Positions 25,243 through 34,200 of a DNA stretch of 62,527 nucleotides are shown here, one piece after another. Where the stretch lies: NCBI GenBank assembly GCA_012719125.1, contig JAAYAY010000201.1:1-62527 (forward strand), given 5' to 3'. This DNA comes from Planctomycetaceae bacterium (GTDB lineage: Bacteria > Planctomycetota > Planctomycetia > Pirellulales > Thermoguttaceae). The first letter of the stretch is position 1, and every line of letters starts with the position of its first letter. The position numbers and the translations under genes were made by a program. Under the pieces are notes generated by a model. The model saw only the letters and a program-made list of their open reading frames with translations. It was not told the DNA's origin and ran no database searches.

Positions 25243-25965
25243 TTGCGATACGTCGCCCGCTATCTCGGCTGCACCGGACTCCTGTGCCTCGCCCTTGCAG
25301 TGACGACCGCGTGCACACGAGCGAACCGTCAGGCCACCGCGGAGAATCAACCCGTGAGCAAAGCAGAAGATGTCGACCCGCCCGCCCAGACCGAGACCGC
25401 GCCTTCGCCCGATCCGGCCCCCGACGACGGCCTGGAGACGGTCACCTTGGGCGCCGGCTGCTTCTGGTGCGTCGAAGCCGTTTATCAGCGGCTTGAGGGA
25501 GTCGAGTCGGTGACGCCCGGATACTCCGGGGGGACGGTTGAAAACCCGACTTACAAGGACGTCTGCACCGGCACGACCGGCCATGCCGAAGTCTGCCAGG
25601 TCACTTTCCGGCCCGAAGTCATCTCCTTTGAGCAGCTTCTCGACGTCTTCTGGAAGACCCACGACCCCACGACCCTCAACCGCCAGGGCGCCGACGTGGG
25701 CACCCAGTACCGCTCGGCCGTCTTCTACCACAACGAGAAACAGCGAGCCCTGGCCGAAGAGTCCAAGAAGAAGCTCGACGAATCCGGCATCCTGTCCAGC
25801 CCGATTGTGACGGAGCTCACCCCGTACAAGAACTTCTACAAGGCCGAGGACTACCACCAGAACTACTTCCGCGACAACCCGAACCAGGGCTACTGCCGGG
25901 CGGTGATTGCGCCGAAGGTCGAGAAGTTCCAGAAGGTGTTTGGAGATCGGTTGAAGCGAGAGTAG
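25243..25965 (+). CDS. msrA: Peptide methionine-S-sulfoxide reductase, exported
   Basis: 240 residues from TTG 25243 (GGAG about 10 nt upstream; no better Met start in frame). The catalytic signature GAGCFWC occurs at about residue 69, followed by family motifs GYSGGTVENPTYKDVCTGTTGHAE and YHQNYFRDNPNQGYC. MsrA reduces methionine-S-sulfoxide in proteins by a Cys nucleophile recycled through further cysteines. The first ~25 residues are hydrophobic and end near TTAC, so it is probably a lipoprotein or periplasmic, and residues 26-60 form a linker. Extracytoplasmic MsrA repairs oxidised surface proteins. It is convergent with the response regulator gene. Confidence 0.9.
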   Translation: MRYVARYLGCTGLLCLALAVTTACTRANRQATAENQPVSKAEDVDPPAQTETAPSPDPAPDDGLETVTLGAGCFWCVEAVYQRLEGVESVTPGYSGGTVENPTYKDVCTGTTGHAEVCQVTFRPEVISFEQLLDVFWKTHDPTTLNRQGADVGTQYRSAVFYHNEKQRALAEESKKKLDESGILSSPIVTELTPYKNFYKAEDYHQNYFRDNPNQGYCRAVIAPKVEKFQKVFGDRLKRE

Positions 25966-26012
25966 TGTCTCGTCAGATCCCAGCCACTCACCTTAGAGTC
26001 CCTCCAACACAT

Positions 26013-27416
26013 TCATTCGTCCTCGATCCCGTACTGTTCCAGCTTCTTGCGGAGCGTGGTTCGATGCAGTCCCAGATGCCGGGCCGCCGTGGCGCACTGG
26101 CCGTGGAAATGGGCCATCGCCGCTTTGAGCATGGGCGGCTCGACCATGCGGAGCAAACGCTCATAGAGGTCGTCCACATCCTGGGCGTCGAGTTGGCTCT
26201 CGGTCCATTGCCGGATCAGGGCGGGCAAGGCTTCGCCGTGAACGGCGGCGGCTGTCATTGAAGCCGTCGCCGGCGGCGGCAGGTGCTCGACGGCGATCAC
26301 TCCGCCCCGGGCAAGCACCACGGCATGTTCGATCGCATTGCGGAGTTCGCGCACGTTGCCGTACCACGGCAAACGTTCAAGTTCGGCGATCGCTTCCTGC
26401 GAAAGGCAGGGCGGCGTCTGGCCCGATTTGGCGGCCAGAAGCCCCAGAAAATGCTCGGCCAGCAGGCGAATATCTCCCCGGCGATCGCGAAGGGGGGGCA
26501 TCTCGATCTCGAAAGCTACCAGGCGGAAATAGAGATCGTGCCGAAAAATACCCTTGGCCACCAGTGCCGGAAGATTCTGATGGGTCGCCGAGATCACCCG
26601 AAAATCGGATCGCACCGGCTGGTTCGAGCCTACCGGAAGCACTTCCCCCTGCTCGAGTGCCCTGAGCAGCTTGACCTGAAGCGCCAGGGGAATATCGGCC
26701 ACCTCGTCGAGAAAGATGACGCCGCCGTCGGCCTGTGCCAGCAGCCCCCGGCGCGTTTCTTCCGCGCCCGTGAACGCCCCGCGAACGTGGCCGAACAACT
26801 CGCTTTCGGCCAGGGCCGGGCTGATCGCGGCCAGGTTGACGGCCACGAACGGGCCGTCGGCCCGGCGGCTGTGGCGATGGATCGCCCGAGCAGCCAGCTC
26901 TTTGCCCGTGCCGCTCTCGCCGCGCACGTGGACGCACGTTTCCGAGGCGGCCACCAAGGCGATGCGTTTGAACACTTCCTGCATGGCGGGCGACGCACCG
27001 ACAATCTGCCCCTGTTCGATCGCCTCGGCGGTCGCCGGACGTTCGACCGCAATCCTGGTGCTCGCCAGCGCCCGCCCGATCGTATGTTCGGCAGTCCGCA
27101 AGTCGAACGGCTTGGTGAGGTAGTCAAACGCCCCGTTTCGCACCGCCGTAACCGCCGTCGAGAGGCCCCCGTAGGCCGTGACCACAATGATCGGTACCGC
27201 GCCGAGGATCTCGCGAAAACGCTCCATGGCTTCCAGGCCGTCCATACCGGGAAGACGCACGTCCAGCACGACGGCGTCGGGAGGAGCCTGGCGTGCGACT
27301 TCCAGCCCTTCTTCGGCAGACGCGGCCGTCTGCGCCTCGTGCCCCATATCGCAAACCAGTTGCGATAATCCCCAGCAGATGCTCTGTTCGTCGTCGACGA
27401 TCAATACGCGCGTCAT
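26013..27416 (-). CDS. NtrC-family sigma-54-dependent response regulator
   Basis: 467 residues. Receiver domain about 1-120 with the phospho-acceptor Asp52 (VVLDVRLPG); sigma-54 AAA+ domain about 140-370 with Walker A GESGTGKE, GAFTGA (contact with sigma-54) and a Walker B-like LDEVAD; and a C-terminal Fis-type helix-turn-helix (ATAARHLGLHRTTLRKKLEQ). It activates sigma-54 promoters when phosphorylated. It overlaps the histidine kinase stop by 4 nt (ATGA), so the two are translationally coupled. The preceding gene on the strand is a rhamnosidase-like enzyme, 30 nt from the kinase start, suggesting that it may sense or control glycan use. Confidence 0.95.
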   Translation of the reverse strand: MTRVLIVDDEQSICWGLSQLVCDMGHEAQTAASAEEGLEVARQAPPDAVVLDVRLPGMDGLEAMERFREILGAVPIIVVTAYGGLSTAVTAVRNGAFDYLTKPFDLRTAEHTIGRALASTRIAVERPATAEAIEQGQIVGASPAMQEVFKRIALVAASETCVHVRGESGTGKELAARAIHRHSRRADGPFVAVNLAAISPALAESELFGHVRGAFTGAEETRRGLLAQADGGVIFLDEVADIPLALQVKLLRALEQGEVLPVGSNQPVRSDFRVISATHQNLPALVAKGIFRHDLYFRLVAFEIEMPPLRDRRGDIRLLAEHFLGLLAAKSGQTPPCLSQEAIAELERLPWYGNVRELRNAIEHAVVLARGGVIAVEHLPPPATASMTAAAVHGEALPALIRQWTESQLDAQDVDDLYERLLRMVEPPMLKAAMAHFHGQCATAARHLGLHRTTLRKKLEQYGIEDE

Positions 27417-28813
27417 GATCGGTCTTCCGTGGTGGCAAGCGGAATCCGCACGAGGAACTTCGTCAGGCCGTCCTCACGCTTCCAGTCAATCGACCCGCCG
27501 TGAGCCTCGGCAATCTGTTTGGCGAGGTGGAGCCCCAGCCCCGTGCCTTCCGGCTTCTCCGACACGAAGGGTTCGAACATGTGCCGGCTCGTGGCAGGGG
27601 CGGGCCCCGGGCCGGAGTCGGTGACGCAGATCTCGGCCGCGCCCGGTTCCGGCACACTCGTCTCCAGACGCACGAAGGCGTCGCTGCTGCGGGTTCCTCC
27701 GGTGGCTTCGAGTGCATTCAGTAGAAGGTTCAACGCCAGTTCCCGCAAGGATTCCGGATCGCCTTTCACGAAAACCGCATCCGAAGGGCTCCGGGATTCC
27801 AGACGCACGTGTGCATGGTCGAACGCCGGACGCACCAATTGAAGAGCCCCGTCCATCACTTCGACCAGATCGAGCCGTGCGGGAGTCTGCGGCGACCGGT
27901 GTCCCAGACGCAGGAACTTCTGAATGAACGACTCCATGAGTTCGAGCTGATGGAGAGCCGTGCCGAGCGATTCGGAGTTGGCCCTGTCCGGATTCTTCCG
28001 CTGGAAGATCTCGATCGCCAGGCGGGCTCCCGTGGCGGCATTCCGCAACGTGTGGGCCATGCCGGCTCCGAGCTGATCGAGCGTGCGAAGCTGCTCGCTC
28101 TGGCGGACCTCCTGCTCGTACTGTTTGAGCCGCTCCGTCATCCGATTGATCGAGCTTGCCAGGTCGGCCAGTTCGTCGTTCCGCGGCGTCAGGGCGACCG
28201 GTTCGAACTGACCCGCGGCGATTCGTTCGGACTGGGCCTTGAGGACCTGGATTGGGCGCACCAGCCGACCGGCAATCAGAGTTGTCAGCCCAACCGCCAG
28301 CAGAATGGCCACGAACCCCGCCGCGACGATCGGCAAAGCCACTCGCCGGGCAACCGCCCACCATTGATCCTTGCTGTAGAGCACGACCAGTTGCCGGCCC
28401 GCAGAAGGTGTCGCCTCGCGAGCCACCGGAATGACGTGCCCGAAATAGGCGCGCCCGGCAAGCCGAACCTCGGAAGCCTCTTCCAGCCTGTCGAGCGGCC
28501 GGCGAGGCGGTTTCGACTTCAAAACGTCTCGATCTTCGCCGCCCAGTTCGATCGTCGCCGAGACGACGTCGCGATCGGCATCCAGCAGCACGAACTCCGC
28601 ACCCGACAGCCCCCGCATCTGCCGCAGCACATTGTCCGTCAACCGAAAACTGGCCTGCGACATCATCTTCTCGATTCGGCTGAGCTCTTCCGCTTTGCCT
28701 CGGGCAGCAGCCGAAACGCCCAGATAAACGCTCGCCGCGCAGGCCAGCACAATGGCCGTAGTCGCAACCAGGAGTGTGGCAAACATCAGTTGGAGTCGGA
28801 TGGGATAACGCAT
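27413..28813 (-). CDS. Membrane sensor histidine kinase
   Basis: 466 residues. Transmembrane helices at about 8-33 and 158-182 flank an extracytoplasmic sensor region of about 125 residues; a HAMP domain (about 183-235) follows. The phospho-acceptor is His254 in GAGMAHTLRNAATG, a variant H-box with Thr-Leu-Arg-Asn after the His. The catalytic ATPase has NLLLNALEATGG (N box), DSGPGPAP (G1) and GTGLGLHLAKQIAEAHGG (G2). It pairs with the overlapping NtrC-type regulator. The sensor ligand is not predictable. The H-box resembles those of the NtrB-like class that partner sigma-54 activators. Confidence 0.92.
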   Translation of the reverse strand: MRYPIRLQLMFATLLVATTAIVLACAASVYLGVSAAARGKAEELSRIEKMMSQASFRLTDNVLRQMRGLSGAEFVLLDADRDVVSATIELGGEDRDVLKSKPPRRPLDRLEEASEVRLAGRAYFGHVIPVAREATPSAGRQLVVLYSKDQWWAVARRVALPIVAAGFVAILLAVGLTTLIAGRLVRPIQVLKAQSERIAAGQFEPVALTPRNDELADLASSINRMTERLKQYEQEVRQSEQLRTLDQLGAGMAHTLRNAATGARLAIEIFQRKNPDRANSESLGTALHQLELMESFIQKFLRLGHRSPQTPARLDLVEVMDGALQLVRPAFDHAHVRLESRSPSDAVFVKGDPESLRELALNLLLNALEATGGTRSSDAFVRLETSVPEPGAAEICVTDSGPGPAPATSRHMFEPFVSEKPEGTGLGLHLAKQIAEAHGGSIDWKREDGLTKFLVRIPLATTEDRS

Positions 28814-28843
28814 CAGTCGGGCATCCAGGGCACGCCTCGAAAC

Positions 28844-30625
28844 TCACTTGCCCGCAAGTCGCACTTCCACCTGCTCGGGCGCCTCGAAGGTGGTAGCCAC
28901 CGACCCGTCGGATCGCTTCTCGTGCCGGACCTTGACGACCCCGTGCGGCGTGGGGAACGTCCCCTCGGCCCAACCCAGGTCGCCCAGGTGCGGCTCAATG
29001 CGAATTCGCTTGCCGCCCGGTTCGGCAATCGTGACTCCCAGCACGTGACGGCTCATCCAGGCCGTCGGCCCTGAAGCCCAGCCGTGGCAGAGGCTGTGCC
29101 GCAAACCCTTGTAGCAGTAGTTGCCGAAGTCGGCGTGGATGTCCTTCTTGCCCTCGGGAGTGAACTCGTCGATCCGTCCCGCGTTCTTCGTCCAGTCGAG
29201 GTCAAAATCCTCCCAGAATGTCGTCGCTCCCAGGTCAAGCATGCCGCCCCAATACTCGCGAATGCAGTCGATTGCCCCCTGATGGTTCCCGGCCGCGGCC
29301 ATGGCTTCGAGGATGTAGTAGCCGTAGAAAGTCGACATCCGCTGCGAACCGTCGACCGCCAGATACTCCCGATTCATCTTCTCCGCCGGGGCCAGTCCCG
29401 ACAGGGCCATCAAGGCGGCGGCCTGCTTCGAGCCGTTCGGATCCGGCACGTGGCGGCGGAGCCGAGCGGCCGACTGCCGGCACTCGTCGGCCAACTCGGG
29501 CTCGCCCAATACGCGGCACATCTCGGCCCCGGCCTCCATCGTCATGACCATCATCGACTGAAGCCCCGCGTGGATCGCCGGTTTGTTCTCCGACGACGGC
29601 CAGTCGAGGAACCGGTGGCCGTCGAGCTGCTCCTCGTTCTTGTCGTTGATCTTGGCCATGAATTGCCGCAGGAGCGGAACCATGTACTCCTTCTGCGCCC
29701 GGAGATACTCGAGATCGCCGTAGCGGCGGTACCACTCGTGGTGAATGATGGCCCACCACATCGAATAGGAGCTGATCCCGTTCATCCAGCCGGGCAGGGG
29801 AAACGTGTCGCGAGCGTAGTCGAGGCTGGCGGGCACGACCGGATCGGGACCGAAAACGGCGCAGATCGTCATGGTTTCCGGGTGCATGTCGCCGATCCAG
29901 ACGAGCCGGTCCCGCTTGATCCCGTCCCAGAGATAGTGCTGCATGTTGAGGTGAACCGTGTACGCGCCCGTCGCCCAGATGCGGTTGAGCCGCTCGTCGC
30001 TGCACTTGAACGAGCCGAGGTAGGGAATATCGCGATAGGAAGCGATCGCGATCACTTCCTTGAGAAACACCGTCCGATCCGCGTCGAGCAGGTCGATGCG
30101 TGCGAAGCGGAATCCGGAGTTGCCCACCTCCACGCTGCCAAGCCACGGCGCGTCGATCTCGAAATCCCGCATGGCGTGGTCGTTGGTCGCGTTGCGGTCG
30201 CCGCCGATGTCCGACATGGCTTCCGTGACCGATTCGCCGAGGCGAACGCGAAACCGGACCGGCTCCTTGCCGGGCGACATCCCCATGACCAGTTGCAGCC
30301 CGCCCTGCAACTCGACGCCGAAGTCGAAGAGCAGGGCCGGTGCCGGACGGCCGGGAACGCTCTTGAGGGTGCAGAGGCCCGCTCGAACGGTTGCCGGCTG
30401 TCGCGTACCTTTTGCCAGCAGAACGTCCTCATCGACGATCGTCTCGTTCGAGTCGTCCGACTTCCACAGGATGGCCTTGGGAGTGACGAACGCCCGGACG
30501 GTATCGTCGCGAATCGTCCTTTCGCCGGCGGCGGCCTGGAGAGCCGGGGGCAACTCGGCCCGGCAGGGAGCGGTGATCAACGCGGCGAAAAGTACGGCAA
30601 GCAGGCAAGGGAAGCGGTAGGACAT
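28844..30625 (-). CDS. Exported alpha-L-rhamnosidase-like glycoside hydrolase (GH78-like)
   Basis: 593 residues. ATG 30625 is chosen because it opens a clean signal peptide (MSYRFPCLLAVLFAALITAPCRA|EL), although the frame continues to 30736. An N-terminal beta-sandwich is followed by an (alpha/alpha)6 barrel with KRDRLVWIGDMHPETM, the region that in GH78 carries the catalytic acid, and a C-terminal beta domain (PHGVVKVRHEK). GH78 enzymes release rhamnose from plant and algal polymers. The length is a little shorter than typical. The kinase-regulator pair follows on the same strand. A promoter-bearing repeat (31031-31110) points at this gene from about 430 nt upstream. Confidence 0.7.
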   Translation of the reverse strand: MSYRFPCLLAVLFAALITAPCRAELPPALQAAAGERTIRDDTVRAFVTPKAILWKSDDSNETIVDEDVLLAKGTRQPATVRAGLCTLKSVPGRPAPALLFDFGVELQGGLQLVMGMSPGKEPVRFRVRLGESVTEAMSDIGGDRNATNDHAMRDFEIDAPWLGSVEVGNSGFRFARIDLLDADRTVFLKEVIAIASYRDIPYLGSFKCSDERLNRIWATGAYTVHLNMQHYLWDGIKRDRLVWIGDMHPETMTICAVFGPDPVVPASLDYARDTFPLPGWMNGISSYSMWWAIIHHEWYRRYGDLEYLRAQKEYMVPLLRQFMAKINDKNEEQLDGHRFLDWPSSENKPAIHAGLQSMMVMTMEAGAEMCRVLGEPELADECRQSAARLRRHVPDPNGSKQAAALMALSGLAPAEKMNREYLAVDGSQRMSTFYGYYILEAMAAAGNHQGAIDCIREYWGGMLDLGATTFWEDFDLDWTKNAGRIDEFTPEGKKDIHADFGNYCYKGLRHSLCHGWASGPTAWMSRHVLGVTIAEPGGKRIRIEPHLGDLGWAEGTFPTPHGVVKVRHEKRSDGSVATTFEAPEQVEVRLAGK

Positions 30626-30764
30626 GGCGGTTTTCTCGTGAGAACTACGCGGTATGTTTGGAACGCCTATTGTGACAATGGGGGGATCGGTTTTCCAGCG
30701 TCGACTTCGCAGCATGAGCTGGACGCCGACCGGCAAGCCCGTGGTGAATACGGCAGCCGTTGCG

Positions 30765-30808
30765 TTGTTTGCATTGTTGTCATTGTTTGCATTGTTGACA
30801 TTGTTTGC
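30765..30808. repeat. 18-bp tandem repeat, 2.4 units
   Basis: TTGTTTGCATTGTTGTCA is repeated with one mismatch (…GACA) and then TTGTTTGC. It lies in the leader of the rhamnosidase-like gene. Confidence 0.7.
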
Positions 30809-31030
30809 GCCGAGTTTTTGGCACTTTTGGCTAACTTGGGGGGCGATCTTGTGGGTGCCGGGTAGAGGTTTGGACGGGAGGCTTTTTTGCAGAGGAGGAA
30901 CGGCTGAGGAGCGGTGACGGGCGTTGATTGAGGAAAGGGAGTTGCGGGCGGCGGCATGGGCGGTCGGAAGTGGGATCGGGGCAGGGGCGCATAGTTGGCT
31001 GGGTCGGGCATGGTGTGGCGGCGTCTGGCT

Positions 31031-31110
31031 TGGTTATATACATGTGTACATAGATACGATGGTATCAAACGGGCAGGAAATGTCAAGAGGTTTTTTGAAC
31101 ACCCCCGGAT
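31031..31110 (-). promoter_or_regulatory. Promoter-bearing dispersed element, copy 2
   Basis: Minus strand: TGTTCAAAAAAC, then -35 TTGACA (31081-31086), a 16-nt spacer, -10 TACCAT (31059-31064), then ATCTATGTACACATGTATAT. The hexamer order, spacing, A-tract and the TATGTACA motif downstream match copy 1 at 10300-10376. It points towards the rhamnosidase-like gene. Confidence 0.55.
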
Positions 31111-31487
31111 GAGTGAGAGGAGAACGTGGACGCGGGCGGTGGGCGCGATTGGGGCGTTGGGGTTTTGCGCCGTGTTTGGGGTGTTGCGAAAAGGGTCGGG
31201 CGGTGTGGGGTGACGGAAGTGTGTGTGCCTGATGTGGTTACACCTGATGGCGTGGGCGTAAGTGGGGCTCCGTCGGCAGGGGGGCGTTGCAGAAACCTCT
31301 CTGCTGAGGGGGGAGGGGCGGAATCGGGCCACGGATGAAACCCAGCGAGGGCTTCGCCCGCAGCCCAAGGAGAGGATTTACTTGGTGGCGGTGAGCCTAT
31401 CTGGCAATGGAGAATCAGCCGAAGCTGGGGGCGTGCGTTTTGGGAACAAAGGGAGTGGGGTTTAACGGAAAGGGCCGCGATTTCCCT

Positions 31488-31680
31488 TTCCGATGCAGAA
31501 GCCAAACGGCAAGCAGCGAAGATCAAACGCCAATTGCGTCTGCTCCGCGCGTATCGATTGATCAAGAAGATTTTCAAAACGCACCGCTACCAAGTTACCA
31601 AACGCGGCCGGACCGCCATCACGGCAGTCCTGGCAGCACAAGACGCCAGCACACAACAACTTGCGCAAATCGCGGCGTGA
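31488..31680 (+). pseudogene. C-terminal fragment of a winged-helix-like protein, remnant
   Basis: The frame ending at TGA 31680 encodes a stretch with LRLLRAYRLIKKIFKTHRYQ, VTKRGRTAITAVLAA and a closing QLAQIAA. I recall this C-terminal pattern (a helix, LIKKxxKTHRYxVTxxGR, then a helix) from a family of about 400-500-residue proteins of unknown function found in several copies per genome. No start codon or N-terminal part is present upstream, where the frame is Trp/Gly-rich and looks random. It is most likely the end of a decayed copy. The family name is uncertain. Confidence 0.45.
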
Positions 31681-32534
31681 AATCTTCGCGGCAAACGAAG
31701 AAACTGCGCGTTTGTATCACGGATTTGAGAGGGAGATCGGGGCAGGGGAATTTCTCGGGCAGGGGGATTGGCGATGGTGACAGGTTATTGAGGGGTCTCG
31801 TTGTGTGTCGCTGTTGCCTGCCAAGCGATGCTCTTGTGAATGGGCGAAGGGGAAGGAGGAAACCGACTCAGGACCGCGGTGGTCATGTGGGGCGTGATGG
31901 GGTGGACTGTCTATCGTTACTCGGCACTGCTTGGCAAGCAAGCAGTGGCACACAATGATTGGTTCACATGGTCACGCAGGGCCACCCGTCCCGGTCCAGG
32001 GGATGCTCTTGGGTGGGGCAGCCGTTCCAGGTCAAGCAGGGCTGAATATCTATTCCCTGATAGCGACGATCAATCCAAGGCAGAAGTGGACGGGAACGAG
32101 ACTTTTCTGGACGGAATCGAAGGGCCGGCGGCTGGGGTGGCGAATGTACATGGTAATTGCGGCTGTTCCGCGACTCGCGACACGATGGCTGTATTGCCGA
32201 ATTTGGTGCGGACAGGTCTCGCCACGGGGGCTATACAGCAGGTGGTGCTTACGGCGTCAAGCGACCTCTAGGGCCGCCGCAGTGTCTGCGCATGAGATCC
32301 AGACACGCCCCGCCATTTGTCAGGGAGCGTATCCAGGCTGGAACTGACCCCGATACCCATCGTCACGACCCTGTTGGCGTTGCCTGCCTGGATTTGAGTT
32401 GCCTGGAGGAGCGATCTGTTCAGTCCACCCGAGGGGTGCCTGACCACCGATTTCTACCACCATAAGCGTTTGGTATGATAGCGCTATTACCCTTTCCAGG
32501 GACGGTCGGTATCTCCCCTTGCCAAGGGCGGCGC

Positions 32535-32563
32535 TGGACAACTCCGTCACATGGTGATATAGT
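32535..32563 (+). promoter_or_regulatory. Sigma-70 type promoter of the DUF1559 gene
   Basis: TGGACA (32535-32540), 17-nt spacer, TATAGT (32558-32563), about 96 nt upstream of ATG 32659. Each hexamer differs from consensus at one position. Confidence 0.55.
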
Positions 32564-32658
32564 CTTGTCGTTGTGTGCCGGGCTTCCATCTGCGCATTTT
32601 TCGCCGTGTTTGTGCGTTTTCTTGCTTACTCGTCATGTCTTTTTCAGGAGCACTATTT

Positions 32659-33681
32659 ATGAAAGCCTTTTTCCCGCGGCGACGGGCGTTTACGCTCGTC
32701 GAGTTGCTCGTGGTGATCGCGATCATCGGGATCTTGATCGCCCTCTTATTACCCGCGGTCCAGGCCGCGCGCGAAGCGGCCCGCCGTTCCCAGTGCACGA
32801 ATAACTTGAAGCAATTGGCGCTTGCCGAGCACAACTATCACGACTCGTTCAAGACATTTCCCCAGTATGTGTTCAAGTCTCCCGCCTACAGCCATTGGGA
32901 GAGTTACAGCGCGTTCACGGCGATCCTGCCGTATGTCGAGCAGCAGCCGCTGTACGATTCGATCAAGGCGGCTTCCAACAATTTCTACCTTGCTAACTCC
33001 AACGGCGCCGTTCACCCCCTTCACCGGCTCAATCGGCTCAATGCCTACAAGTGTCCGTCCGATAGCGCCTTTCCGAACACTGGATATCTCGGCAACGCGA
33101 ACTACGCGATGTGTGTTGGCCCGAACATCGGTTGGGGTATTGCCCTCAATCGCCAGAACGGCGTGTTCCGCCGCGACACGTCCACGAGTTTTTCGGACAT
33201 CTCTGACGGGACGTCGAACACCGTTATGTTCGGCGAAATCCTCACGGGAGACAACGACGACGGATCTTGGAACCCCGTTACCGATGTCGCGCGGCCTCAG
33301 CCGTGGACGGCAACGAACCAGTCGACGCAGCAAGGTCCGATCACTCAGGCAGAAATCGATCAGTACGGGAAGAACTGCCTTAGCGGTGGGCCAACCAGCC
33401 ACATTAGCGGTTCCGGCCGCGAGTGGATAAGGAATGCGGGAACGTACTCCGTGTTCAACACACTGGCCCCGCCGAACTGGCAGTATCCGTCCGGCACGAC
33501 GTGCAGTACGTGCAGCGCCCCAGACAACACCGGCGTGTACCCGTCGCGCAGCCGGCATCCGGGCGGGGCGAACCACGCTTTGGCCGATGGTTCGGTGAGC
33601 TTTGTTTCCGAAACGGTCGACCTGCTGATCTGGCACGGCATCACCAGCCGCAATGGCGGCGAATCGGTCCAGTTGCCCTAG
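32659..33681 (+). CDS. DUF1559 protein with type IV prepilin-like N-terminus
   Basis: 340 residues; AGGAG lies 8 nt before ATG 32659 (the frame opens at 32575). The N-terminus RRAFTLVELLVVIAIIGILIALLLPAVQAAREAARRSQC is the prepilin cleavage/methylation segment fused to DUF1559, a family strongly expanded in planctomycetes. The C-terminal HPGGANHALADGSVSF motif is characteristic. The membrane helix would anchor a surface-exposed domain after processing by a prepilin peptidase; pilin-like assembly is presumed, not proven. A small lipoprotein gene follows 124 nt downstream beyond a strong hairpin. Confidence 0.93.
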   Translation: MKAFFPRRRAFTLVELLVVIAIIGILIALLLPAVQAAREAARRSQCTNNLKQLALAEHNYHDSFKTFPQYVFKSPAYSHWESYSAFTAILPYVEQQPLYDSIKAASNNFYLANSNGAVHPLHRLNRLNAYKCPSDSAFPNTGYLGNANYAMCVGPNIGWGIALNRQNGVFRRDTSTSFSDISDGTSNTVMFGEILTGDNDDGSWNPVTDVARPQPWTATNQSTQQGPITQAEIDQYGKNCLSGGPTSHISGSGREWIRNAGTYSVFNTLAPPNWQYPSGTTCSTCSAPDNTGVYPSRSRHPGGANHALADGSVSFVSETVDLLIWHGITSRNGGESVQLP

Positions 33682-33717
33682 CAGTCAGGGCGATCGGAGT
33701 ACGCTTAGCGTCTTAGT

Positions 33718-33746
33718 GCGCCGCGGCGCAGACTGCGCCGCGGCGC
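33718..33746. terminator. Perfect 13-bp GC hairpin
   Basis: GCGCCGCGGCGCA-GAC-TGCGCCGCGGCGC between the DUF1559 gene and the lipoprotein gene. Each arm is itself palindromic. No T-run, so it may act as an RNA stabiliser as much as a terminator. Confidence 0.5.
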
Positions 33747-33805
33747 GATGATTTCTGTGGTGCTGAATCGGCGCAACGATTCCAAGGAAAGAAGGAATAC
33801 GAGGT

Positions 33806-34117
33806 ATGCATCTATTGAAGTATTTGACGGTTGTTGCGGTTCTCGGGCTCGTTTGGGGCTGCGGCGGAGATCCGACGGTCAAGGTCGAGCAGACCTCTGT
33901 CAGCCCGGAGCAGACGCTGAAGGCGGGGCTCGAGGAAGTCGCCCAAAGCGGTGAGTTGGGGAGCGGCGTGGAGACTCTGCAGGAAGCGGTCGAGAAGTTG
34001 CAGGCCAGCGACGCCGCCAAGGGCGATGCAATGGCCAAGGAGTTGGAGACCCTCAAGTCGCTCAGCGATCCGGCCGCAATCAAGACGCAGGCCAAGAAGA
34101 TGGCGGATCAGTTGTAG
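33806..34117 (+). CDS. Small lipoprotein, helical
   Basis: 103 residues. The signal sequence ends at LVWGC|GGD, a lipobox-like site with the modified Cys19. The mature part is a charged helical rod (EQTLKAGLEEVAQSGELGSG, VEKLQASDAAKGDAMAKELE) without known domains. It follows a DUF1559 gene, an arrangement I consider common in planctomycetes, so it may be a periplasmic partner of the pilin-like protein. The ribosome site is weak (AAGGAAAG about 15 nt upstream). Confidence 0.7.
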   Translation: MHLLKYLTVVAVLGLVWGCGGDPTVKVEQTSVSPEQTLKAGLEEVAQSGELGSGVETLQEAVEKLQASDAAKGDAMAKELETLKSLSDPAAIKTQAKKMADQL

Positions 34118-34200
34118 CGCAGGCGCGCCAGGAGAACGGAAAACGGGAGTTGCGTCCCGTTTTCACGTTCGCACCGGGCGGTTTGTTTCCACCCCGGCGA

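Larger units (their letters stand above)
30626..32658. other. Two-kilobase gene-poor region
   Basis: No intact gene is supportable. It contains an 18-bp tandem repeat, the second copy of the promoter-bearing element, a 3' fragment of a decayed gene (31488-31680), short palindromes (for example CTGCTTG-GCAAG-CAAGCAG at 31928) and the promoter of the DUF1559 gene. Frames on both strands are low-complexity, and none has a ribosome site with a plausible product. Confidence 0.55.

Noticed and set aside
29084-30865. 593-codon plus-strand frame
   Set aside because: Antisense to the rhamnosidase-like gene, no recognisable product.
31840-32271. 143-codon plus-strand frame in the desert
   Set aside because: No ribosome site, no pattern, unusual composition.
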